Source of the DNA: an uncultured Eubacteriales bacterium
GTDB taxonomy: Bacteria > Bacillota > Clostridia > Oscillospirales > CAG-272
DNA: 5,544 nt
Reading direction: 5' to 3'
NCBI GenBank assembly: GCA_949286815.1
Contig: CASEEB010000219.1
Span: 1-5,544 of the forward strand
Positions within the stretch are counted from its first letter, which is position 1, and every line of letters starts with the position of its first letter. The position numbers and the translations under genes were made by a program. Shown piece after piece: positions 1 through 5,307 of this stretch. The notes under the pieces are model-generated. The model made no database searches. It had not been told where the DNA came from and saw only the letters and a list, made by a program, of their open reading frames with translations.

Positions 1-444
1 CTGAGCGGTGTTGACGGAAATACCGTTGAAAATCAGGATGAAGTGATGAAAAAGCTCGGTGTGGACAGCTTTACACATTACCAGTTTGTCCACTTTGTAA
101 ATATTGACCGTGATTATAACGAGATAATCAAAGATGTAAAAGCCGAATGGGAAAAAATTGACAGAGAAAGCAGTATTCCGTATTTTCCTCATATATCGTG
201 CGGATGGGACAATAACCCCAGATTTTACGGGTTCAGACCGGGCATTGTAAAAAACAATACTCCGGAAAATTTTGAAAAAGCCTTAAGAGAGGCAAAAGCA
301 TATGTGGATACGCATGATTTGCCGGCCCCTCTTATTACAATTAATTCCTGGAATGAGTGGACCGAGACAAGCTATCTGGAACCGGATGACCTTTACGGAT
401 ACGGTTATCTTGAAGCAATAAAAAGGGTTTTCAAAAATGGATAA
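1..444 (+). CDS. C-terminal part of a WbsX / GH99-like carbohydrate-active protein (5' end outside window)
   Basis: The reading frame is open from base 1 and ends at TAA 442-444, giving 147 visible residues. It enters from the left, so the ATG at 43 is almost certainly internal. Two motifs identify it: G-W-D-N-N-P-R at visible residues 68-74, and I-N-S-W-N-E-W-T-E-T-S-Y-L-E-P-D near the end, with Glu119 in the S-W-N-E-W core. These are the hallmark C-terminal motifs of the WbsX family (glycosyltransferase WbsX / glycoside hydrolase family 99-like domain), a TIM-barrel-type family found in polysaccharide biosynthesis loci and as stand-alone putative glycan enzymes. The acidic residues in these motifs are the likely catalytic or substrate-binding ones; that is inference. 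The fragment ends about 20 residues after the L-E-P-D motif, as expected for a barrel's C-terminus, so nothing seems missing at the 3' end. No signal peptide or substrate can be judged from this fragment. No clear terminator hairpin follows. Confidence 0.82.
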   Translation: MSGVDGNTVENQDEVMKKLGVDSFTHYQFVHFVNIDRDYNEIIKDVKAEWEKIDRESSIPYFPHISCGWDNNPRFYGFRPGIVKNNTPENFEKALREAKAYVDTHDLPAPLITINSWNEWTETSYLEPDDLYGYGYLEAIKRVFKNG

Positions 445-494
445 CCTGTATTTTTGCGCATAAAAAATGAATTCTGAACGGCAATTTCATATTT

Positions 495-520
495 TTCACA
501 TGAGTTCACAATAGTTCACG
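495..520 (+). promoter_or_regulatory. Three phased TTCAC direct repeats, candidate activator/response-regulator site
   Basis: TTCACA (495-500), TTCACA (505-510) and TTCACG (515-520) occur at exactly 10-bp intervals, so all three lie on one face of the helix. Direct repeats of about one helical turn are typical of OmpR/PhoB-family response regulators, and TTCACA resembles the TT(A/C/T)ACA hexamers of Firmicute PHO boxes, whose usual period is 11 bp. The array lies about 200 bp upstream of the peptidase promoter and about 50 bp after the preceding gene, so its target is uncertain. Confidence 0.35.
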
Positions 521-547
521 CCGGATAATATTCAGATGTTTTTGGTT

Positions 548-562
548 TTACAAATTTTGTAA
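548..562. promoter_or_regulatory. Perfect 15-bp palindrome, candidate operator
   Basis: TTACAAA-T-TTTGTAA has perfect 7-bp arms around one central base. The one-base centre makes an RNA hairpin unlikely and fits a dimeric DNA-binding protein better. It lies in AT-rich DNA about 130 bp upstream of the peptidase promoter's -35, so chance occurrence is not negligible. Confidence 0.35.
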
Positions 563-635
563 TCAATAAAATTGTTAATAAAATAACAAAAATTAATATA
601 CAATTTTCTTCCCGAATATACTAACATAGAGATAT

Positions 636-653
636 ATTTACTGAATTTACTGA
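636..653 (+). repeat. Tandem duplication of a 9-bp unit (ATTTACTGA x2)
   Basis: Two identical adjacent copies, 636-644 and 645-653, followed by AT, the first two bases of a third. It lies about 40 bp upstream of the peptidase promoter's -35 box. It may be a replication-slippage product or a paired half-site; no function can be assigned. Confidence 0.5.
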
Positions 654-663
654 ATATACATTG

Positions 664-717
664 ACGATTATGTGATTTTTTTGAAAAAATCTGTTGAAAT
701 TATCACGATTTTGTGAT
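664..717 (+). repeat. 13-bp imperfect direct repeat spanning the promoter
   Basis: The unit ACGATT(A/T)TGTGAT occurs at 664-676 and 705-717, with 12 of 13 bases identical and starts 41 bp apart, close to four helical turns. The second copy includes the right arm of the inverted repeat in the promoter spacer. The first lies upstream of the -35. This spacing would suit two operator sites bound by the same protein on one DNA face. Confidence 0.45.
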
Positions 718-722
718 AGAAT
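694..722 (+). promoter_or_regulatory. Sigma-A-type extended -10 promoter of the secreted peptidase gene
   Basis: The -35 is TTGAAA (694-699), the spacer is 17 bp, and the -10 is TAGAAT (717-722) preceded by a TGn extension (TGA, 714-716). Transcription should begin near 729, leaving a leader of about 80 bases before the ATG at 811. It is the best promoter match in this intergenic region. Confidence 0.72.
701..718. promoter_or_regulatory. Perfect inverted repeat in the promoter spacer, candidate repressor operator
   Basis: TATCAC-N6-GTGATA has perfect 6-bp arms (701-706 and 713-718). It fills the 17-bp spacer and overlaps the first two bases of the -10, so a bound dimer would block RNA polymerase. 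The arms do not match a regulator consensus I can name with confidence. The half-site order is inverted relative to the CRP-type TGTGA-N6-TCACA. Confidence 0.5.
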
Positions 723-788
723 AAATGCATCAACCGGAAAACCCATTCCGAACATAATACAGGATAAAACCGTAAATTACAAGAAAAG

Positions 789-797
789 AAGGAAGGA
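789..797 (+). promoter_or_regulatory. Ribosome binding site of the peptidase gene, unusually distant
   Basis: The purine run AAGGAAGGA ends 13 bases before the ATG at 811, longer than the usual 5-9. No better in-frame start exists: an in-frame TGA lies at 799-801, and the ATG at 811 opens directly into a signal peptide. Confidence 0.6.
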
Positions 798-810
798 TTG
801 AAATTACATA

Positions 811-2607
811 ATGCATAAAACCAAAGTGAAAATAATATCGATAATATCTGTCATCTCATTGATGTTGAGCATATTTATTCTGCCGGCGTCGGCAAAAGAC
901 ATTTCAACACAAATAATACCGCCGGATACATATCAGCAGACCGACCCGCATTGGGCGGATACAATAGTCGGGGGAAAAACACTCGGAGAGACCGGATGCG
1001 GCATATTCGCGCTTGTCAACGCGGTAAACTATCTTACGGGAAATATGCTCGACCCTGTGGAGACCGCGCAGTGGGCGCATAAAGCTAACGCCTTTAATCT
1101 TCCGTCAGGCATGGGAACCTGGAGATGGGTGCTTTACAGTAATGTGCACAAAAAATACAATTCAGATTACGGGTTTAAGGTGACAAACGCGGGCAAAGAC
1201 GCTACCGTAAACAATGAAGAGCTGAAAACTCACCTGGAAAAAGGAGGCGTGTCTGTGGCGCACGTTCCGGGACATTTTGTGGCAATTGTGGAGTATGACC
1301 GCTCAAACAACAGCTTTCTTGTGTATGATTCCGCGGCAAGCAGTTCGAGGAAAACCGCCGCCAAAGGCACATGGCTTACCGCAAGACAGCTTTCGGGCAG
1401 TATTGCAAAGATGAAAGTTGACTGGTGGTGCCTGATTTCCAAAACATCAAGTACCGTAAACCACCTTGACGGAGTTGATATGGACTATACCGATTCAAAG
1501 GTTATGGCGACGATATTTTCCAACGGCAAAAAAACAATCAATATATCCGGATGGTCGTTAAGCACACTCGGAATTGAGAATTTTACATATTCAATAGACT
1601 ACTCGAACAAAAAATACGCGCTCACTACGGTAGCAAGAGATGATGTACTTGACAAATATCCCGGTTACGCAAATGCGAACGACAAAAATAAAATAGGCTT
1701 CAAAGGCGAAATTGATATTTCTTCATTGTCGGACGGGGTACATACAATTATAATCAACGCTACCAATTCCAAAGGCGCGTTTAACGGTGTCGCTCAAATA
1801 AGACTTGTTGTAAACAACGAAAGCTCAATTGACAATGAAAACAGAACCTATACTGTAAATACCTCCTTTTTCAATGATGACGCGGATGTATACACTTTCA
1901 GACAGACAGGATTTTCATCGCCTTTGTTTATCTGCTCGGCTTCGTCCGTTCTCAACATAGGTACCTTTAACCTTGCTAATATTGACAAGGCGGTTATATT
2001 CTACAGCTCGGCGTCAACCTTTGATTCGGATAAATACGGTCTACAATCTATATTAGGGTTTAAGACTTCGGACTCGGATTTCGGCTTGTCAAGCGACAAT
2101 AAATACAACCTGACCGACAGTATCGCTTATACTGAAATTTCCGACGGCAAAAACGGATACAGTGATTTCAGAACCGCGGAAATTGACCTGAGCGGTATAG
2201 ATTTCAACGGAACTTTGTATTTGTCTGCTTTCTCTCAGACCGGACAGAAGCTCGCAATAGAGAAAATTGTATTTTATTACAATGAAAATGTTGTACAGCA
2301 GCCCGAAGCTGTTCCGGAGTCTCCGCTTGAACCGGAATTTGAATCAGACGGCGCGGTTTCGGATGATTCGGTTTCCGATCCTTCCGATACGGCTTCGGAC
2401 GGTAACGTTCAGAACAATGAATCCTCCGCGGGCAATAACGATAATAATGATAAGGTAGAGGAAGATACTGTTGACAATGATAATCTGTCTCTCTCCTCGG
2501 GTGGATGCTCTTCGGTTATCTCTGACGGCGCGGTATTGATACTTATATCATCTGTCTTGGTTTTGATTCCCGTGTTTGTACGCAAATTAAGAATAAAAAA
2601 TAAATAA
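811..2607 (+). CDS. Secreted, membrane-anchored C39-like cysteine peptidase
   Basis: The 598-residue precursor starts with a signal peptide: basic MHKTKVK, a hydrophobic core at about residues 8-25, and an A-S-A site before Lys29. Residues about 38-210 form a peptidase C39-like (papain-fold) domain. Cys63 in T-G-C-G-I-F is the likely nucleophile, His155 in P-G-H-F-V-A-I-V and Asp173 in V-Y-D-S complete the triad, and Gln43 probably forms the oxyanion hole. Residues about 220-335 look like an Ig-like beta-sandwich, with a G-W-x-L start, D-D-V-L-D-K-Y-P-G-Y and an S-D-G-V-H-T strand, as seen in bacterial surface proteins. Residues about 345-490 form a second beta-rich, possibly carbohydrate-binding domain that I cannot assign to a family. 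An acidic Ser/Asp/Asn/Glu-rich linker (about 495-558) leads to L-S-S-G-G-C(566)-S-S, a transmembrane helix (about 573-590) and a basic R-K-L-R-I-K-N-K end. There is no ABC-transporter part, so it is not a bacteriocin exporter peptidase; it probably acts on extracellular or wall peptides. The substrate is unknown. Confidence 0.85.
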   Translation: MHKTKVKIISIISVISLMLSIFILPASAKDISTQIIPPDTYQQTDPHWADTIVGGKTLGETGCGIFALVNAVNYLTGNMLDPVETAQWAHKANAFNLPSGMGTWRWVLYSNVHKKYNSDYGFKVTNAGKDATVNNEELKTHLEKGGVSVAHVPGHFVAIVEYDRSNNSFLVYDSAASSSRKTAAKGTWLTARQLSGSIAKMKVDWWCLISKTSSTVNHLDGVDMDYTDSKVMATIFSNGKKTINISGWSLSTLGIENFTYSIDYSNKKYALTTVARDDVLDKYPGYANANDKNKIGFKGEIDISSLSDGVHTIIINATNSKGAFNGVAQIRLVVNNESSIDNENRTYTVNTSFFNDDADVYTFRQTGFSSPLFICSASSVLNIGTFNLANIDKAVIFYSSASTFDSDKYGLQSILGFKTSDSDFGLSSDNKYNLTDSIAYTEISDGKNGYSDFRTAEIDLSGIDFNGTLYLSAFSQTGQKLAIEKIVFYYNENVVQQPEAVPESPLEPEFESDGAVSDDSVSDPSDTASDGNVQNNESSAGNNDNNDKVEEDTVDNDNLSLSSGGCSSVISDGAVLILISSVLVLIPVFVRKLRIKNK

Positions 2608-2662
2608 AAGAAAATTATACATGATTCTTCGGCATTTGCGGAAAAGTGTATCTTATCCAAAA

Positions 2663-2695
2663 GACGCTGTTGCTTTTTATAAAAGCAGCAGCGTC
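2663..2695 (+). terminator. Strong hairpin after the peptidase gene, probable terminator
   Basis: The 15-bp arms (2663-2677 and 2681-2695) pair fully apart from one G-U wobble, around a 3-base loop. The stem is GC-rich at its base (GACGCTG / CAGCGTC) and A-T at the tip. It lies 55 bases after the peptidase stop. The tail after the stem (AATACTGCAATTTTA) is not a good U-tract for the plus strand; on the minus strand the stem is followed by TTTT, but no minus-strand gene needs it. It may work with help or mainly protect the mRNA 3' end. Confidence 0.55.
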
Positions 2696-2801
2696 AATAC
2701 TGCAATTTTACTGTTGTTTATTGGGTATGTAGCTTAAACAATTAATTAATCAATAAATGAAAATCGAATAAACAAATGAACGAAAAACGGAGGAATTTTA
2801 A

Positions 2802-3263
2802 ATGTCAGACAGGGCTGTTAAAGGAAAAAATTATTTTCTGGAGGGTTACAATTGTTCACAGTCGGTAGTGCTTGCCTTTGCGGATATAGTGGATGTGGAT
2901 AAGGAAACTCTTCTTAAAATGGCTTCATGTTTTGGCGGCGGAATGGGAAGACTCAGAGAAGTATGCGGCACTTTTTCCGGAGTTTTGCTTATCGAAGGGC
3001 TGACTTTGGGATATTCGTCTCCGGACGCGAAAAAATCAAAAACCGAATTATACGCTAAAATTCATGTGCTTGCCGATGAATTCAAAAATAAAAACGGTTC
3101 AATAATCTGTCGTGATCTGCTCAAGGGAGTTGAGCATACAGACGGTGCGGTTCCCGAAGAACGCACTCCTGAATACTATAAAAAGCGTCCGTGTCCTGAT
3201 CTTGTGGCAAGCGCCGTGGAAATGCTTGAGGAACATCTTAAAGGTTATGGTGTAATAAATTAA
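2802..3263 (+). CDS. C_GCAxxG_C_C family putative redox-active protein
   Basis: This 153-residue protein has the usual length of the family and carries its four spaced cysteines: Cys18 in G-Y-N-C-S-Q-S, Cys55 in V-C-G-T-F-S-G, Cys103 in I-I-C-R-D-L-L, and Cys131 in R-P-C-P-D-L-V. The glycine-rich F-G-G-G-M-G-R stretch (44-50) before Cys55 is also typical. The family motif CGAxxG reads CGTFSG here, so Ala is replaced by Thr, and there is an additional Cys43. The family is described as putatively redox-active from its conserved cysteines; no reaction is established, and metal or cluster binding is only possible. No signal peptide or membrane segment is present, so it should be cytosolic. The start is well supported: GGAGGA (2789-2794) lies 7 bases before the ATG. 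No convincing -10/-35 pair was found in the 194-base gap upstream. The next gene, also redox-related and on the same strand, begins 145 bases later. Confidence 0.88.
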   Translation: MSDRAVKGKNYFLEGYNCSQSVVLAFADIVDVDKETLLKMASCFGGGMGRLREVCGTFSGVLLIEGLTLGYSSPDAKKSKTELYAKIHVLADEFKNKNGSIICRDLLKGVEHTDGAVPEERTPEYYKKRPCPDLVASAVEMLEEHLKGYGVIN

Positions 3264-3328
3264 TATAAAGAGTGTCGCGCTTATTCCGTTTGTTTATCGC
3301 TTTTTAATAAGAATAATTTATTGTCATT

Positions 3329-3356
3329 TTGTCAATACTTGTATATGACATATAAC
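3329..3356 (+). promoter_or_regulatory. Candidate sigma-A promoter of the FAD-Rieske gene
   Basis: TTGTCA (3329-3334), a 16-bp spacer and TATAAC (3351-3356) each match the consensus in 5 of 6 positions. The start point would be near 3363, giving a leader of about 46 bases. A second TTGACT at 3376 has no usable -10 before the ribosome binding site and is less likely. Confidence 0.5.
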
Positions 3357-3365
3357 ATTTGTCAT
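3345..3365. promoter_or_regulatory. Inverted repeat ATGACA-N9-TGTCAT bracketing the -10, candidate operator
   Basis: The perfect 6-bp arms (3345-3350 and 3360-3365) enclose the proposed -10 and start point. Further TGTCA half-sites lie at 3322-3326 and 3330-3334, the second inside the -35. Four TGTCA/TGACA units within about 45 bp around one promoter suggest a bound regulator, which I cannot identify. Confidence 0.38.
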
Positions 3366-3408
3366 TAAAGCGGTATTGACTTATTTTTATACGGAGTAAA
3401 TATTACAG

Positions 3409-4962
3409 ATGGAATCTATATGGAACAGGGAAGAAAAGCTGAAAAAATTTGATGCTTTGAAAGAAAATATATATGCCGACACGATAGTAGTAGGCGGAGG
3501 CATGTGCGGAGTCCTGACGGCTTATTTGCTTGGAAAATCGGGCAGAGAAGTGATACTGCTTGAAAAAGACAGAATTTTTTCAGGTCAGAGCGGCCGCACT
3601 ACCGCAAAAATAACTGCCCAGCACGGATGCGTATATTATGACTTTATAAACGATTTGGGAAAAGAAAAAGCTGCTCAATACGCCAAAGCCAATATTGACG
3701 CCGTAAACAAGTACTCAGAAATAATAAACGAGCTAAAAATAGAATGTGATTTCAGACGTTGCGACTCATATATATATTCTCTGCATGAAAAGGAAAGAAT
3801 GGAAAAAGAGGCCGAAGCATGTGTTTCTTTGGGAATGGACGCCGAATTTACACAGCAGACTGAACTTCCTTTCGATGTGGCCGGCGCGGTAAAACTTAAA
3901 AATCAAGCCTGCTTCGATCCGATTGAATTTATATCGGGGATACTTGAAAATATGCCTGAAAACGTAAAAATTTATGAGAAAAGCAACGCTGTAACCGTCG
4001 AAGAAGGTATTATACATGTAGTCTCGTCAGAAAGCACAGAAGGTGGAAATGAAAATGATAAATTTACTGCGTCGGCTGATAATATTATATTCTGTACAAA
4101 TTTTCCGTTTATAAATTCACACGGAATGTACTTTGCGAGAATGCACAGAGAAAGGTCATATGTGCTGGCTTTAAAAAAAGCGAAAAAACTTGATGATATG
4201 TATCTTTGTATTTCACCTAAAGAAAAAGATAACGATATTCATGACACTTTGTCTTTCCGATCATGCGAATTGAACGGCGAGGATATTTTGCTTCTCGGCG
4301 GCGGCAAGCACAGGACGGGATATAATAAAAACGGAGGCGTATACGATTCTCTCAAAAGTATAGCTTCCGAACTGTACGCGGACAGCGAGGTTGTCGGAGA
4401 GTGGTCTGCGCAGGACTGTATTACACTTGACAGTATCCCGTATATAGGGCGCTATTCGCAAAACGCCCCGGAGGGTTGGTATTGCGCCACTGGGTTTATG
4501 AAATGGGGTATGAGTTCCTCTATGGTGGCGGCCGAAATATTAAACGGATTAATAAATGACAAAAAATATGTGTATCCCGTATTCGATACTTCAAGATTTT
4601 CAATGCAGGATATACCCACTTTGCTTAAGGAAGGAAAAGAGGCGGTAAAGGGAATTGCAAAAGAAAATTTCACCGTTCCTCAGGAAACCGTGGAAAAAAT
4701 ACCTGTGGGACAGGGAATGACAGTTACCTTAAACGGTGAAAGTATAGGCTTATATCGTGAAAGCGGTGATAAATATTACGCGGTTGACACTAAGTGCCCC
4801 CACCTCGGATGCCGCCTTGAATGGAACCCGGACGATCTGAGTTGGGACTGTCCTTGTCACGGTTCCCGTTTTGATTATACGGGAAGACTTCTGGACAATC
4901 CGGCTCAGACCGATATAGGGACAAAAATCAGAGTTGAAATTAAATCAAAAGCGGAAGTTTAA
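3409..4962 (+). CDS. FAD-dependent oxidoreductase fused to a C-terminal Rieske [2Fe-2S] domain (YhfW-like)
   Basis: The protein has 517 residues. Residues about 22-395 form a DAO-type FAD domain: the Rossmann motif V-V-G-G-G-M-C-G (27-34), Glu52 at the end of the second strand for the FAD ribose, a conserved S-G-R-T-T-A-K-I-T-A-Q-H segment (61-72), and the C-terminal FAD contact D-S-I-P-Y-I-G with A-T-G-F-M-K-W-G-M (341-368). Residues about 425-515 form a Rieske domain: box I C463-P-H465-L-G-C468 and box II C481-P-C483-H484-G-S. Cys463, His465, Cys481 and His484 should bind the cluster, while Cys468 and Cys483 can form the disulfide seen in bc1/b6f-type Rieske proteins. The order and motifs match Bacillus subtilis YhfW, a family with no established substrate. 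No signal peptide or membrane segment is seen, so it is probably a cytosolic electron-transfer amine/amino acid oxidoreductase; the substrate is inference. GGAG (3393-3396) is 12 bases before the ATG, and an in-frame TAA at 3397-3399 excludes an earlier start. It converges on the thioredoxin gene with a 27-base gap. Confidence 0.9.
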   Translation: MESIWNREEKLKKFDALKENIYADTIVVGGGMCGVLTAYLLGKSGREVILLEKDRIFSGQSGRTTAKITAQHGCVYYDFINDLGKEKAAQYAKANIDAVNKYSEIINELKIECDFRRCDSYIYSLHEKERMEKEAEACVSLGMDAEFTQQTELPFDVAGAVKLKNQACFDPIEFISGILENMPENVKIYEKSNAVTVEEGIIHVVSSESTEGGNENDKFTASADNIIFCTNFPFINSHGMYFARMHRERSYVLALKKAKKLDDMYLCISPKEKDNDIHDTLSFRSCELNGEDILLLGGGKHRTGYNKNGGVYDSLKSIASELYADSEVVGEWSAQDCITLDSIPYIGRYSQNAPEGWYCATGFMKWGMSSSMVAAEILNGLINDKKYVYPVFDTSRFSMQDIPTLLKEGKEAVKGIAKENFTVPQETVEKIPVGQGMTVTLNGESIGLYRESGDKYYAVDTKCPHLGCRLEWNPDDLSWDCPCHGSRFDYTGRLLDNPAQTDIGTKIRVEIKSKAEV

Positions 4963-4989
4963 TATAAGAAATTATGGCATTTATAAGAA

Positions 4990-5307
4990 TTAACCGGATA
5001 TCATGTTTTCAATGACGTCTTGCGTTGTTTGACCCACTTTTTTTGACACGGCAATCCCATCTTTGAACAGAATAAAAGTCGGGATGCTTCTTACGGAATA
5101 TTTTTGAGCTAATGAGGGCATATTGTCAACATTGACCTTGATTATCTGGCACGCTTTATTATTGTTTTGCGATATTTTATCAAGTATTTTTTCCATGGCT
5201 TTACAGTGAGGACAGCGATCCGCATAAAACTCAACAAACACCTTGGCACCGGTTTCAATTTCTTGCAAAATATCCTGTTCATTCAGCATATTTGTTTCGG
5301 CAATCAT
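4990..5307 (-). CDS. Thioredoxin-fold protein with CPHC active site
   Basis: This 105-residue protein has the length and fold signature of a single thioredoxin domain: V-F-V-E-F-Y-A-D strand (23-30), active site R-C32-P-H-C35-K, V-N-V-D strand (58-61) and the cis-proline loop V-R-S-I-P76-T-F with F-K-D-G following. The active site differs from thioredoxin's W-C-G-P-C: the Trp is Arg31, the dipeptide is Pro-His as in DsbA, and the helix proline after the second Cys is absent. There is one further Cys53. No signal peptide is seen, so it is likely a cytosolic thiol-disulfide oxidoreductase; the CPHC sequence suggests a more oxidising potential than thioredoxin. I chose the ATG at 5307 because the AAAAGGA run (5323-5317) lies 9 bases upstream of it; the ATG at 5313 is only 3 bases away and the TTG at 5316 abuts the AGGA. 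The gene is convergent with the FAD-Rieske gene. Its promoter was not identified. Confidence 0.88.
   Translation of the reverse strand: MIAETNMLNEQDILQEIETGAKVFVEFYADRCPHCKAMEKILDKISQNNNKACQIIKVNVDNMPSLAQKYSVRSIPTFILFKDGIAVSKKVGQTTQDVIENMISG

Larger units (their letters stand above)
445..810. other. 366-base non-coding region with clustered operator-like sites
   Basis: No convincing gene or structured RNA is seen here; the stretch is very AT-rich in its middle. It holds, in order: three TTCAC units in 10-bp register (495-520); a perfect 15-bp palindrome (548-562); a 6-bp-arm inverted repeat TTGTTA-N6-TAACAA (572-589), which is weak in such AT-rich DNA; a 9-bp tandem duplication (636-653); a 13-bp imperfect direct repeat (664-676 and 705-717); a strong promoter (694-722) with an embedded palindrome; and a leader of roughly 80 bases with a short CGGAA/TTCCG hairpin at 735-750. 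It serves as the control region of the downstream secreted peptidase gene. No known riboswitch consensus was recognised. Confidence 0.7.

Noticed and set aside
43..444. Independent small gene starting at the ATG at 43
   Set aside because: The frame is open to the window edge, there is no good ribosome binding site just upstream, and the motifs are those of the C-terminal part of a larger family.
811..1440. Bacteriocin-processing C39 exporter
   Set aside because: The protein has a signal peptide, and no ABC-transporter membrane or ATPase domain follows the peptidase domain.
1230..1442. Minus-strand open frame inside the peptidase gene
   Set aside because: It lies opposite the conserved catalytic domain, has no ribosome binding site and no recognisable content.
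2267..2458. Plus-strand open frame overlapping the peptidase linker
   Set aside because: The low-complexity linker read in another frame gives an Arg/Ile/Met-rich sequence with no domain features.
2409..2660. Minus-strand open frame over the peptidase 3' end
   Set aside because: It is antisense to the Ser/Asp linker and the membrane tail; the Ser/Leu-rich product looks like a by-product.
2714..2750. Promoter from TTGTTT or TTGGGT before the C_GCAxxG_C_C gene
   Set aside because: No acceptable -10 is found at 16-18 bp spacing; candidates AACAAT and ATTAAT match poorly.
3376..3404. TTGACT at 3376 as the -35 of the FAD-Rieske gene
   Set aside because: A matching -10 would fall around 3399-3404, downstream of the ribosome binding site and only a few bases before the ATG.
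3766..4673. Minus-strand open frames at 3766-4017, 4261-4461 and 4452-4673
   Set aside because: All are antisense to the well-supported FAD-Rieske gene, without start signals or family motifs.
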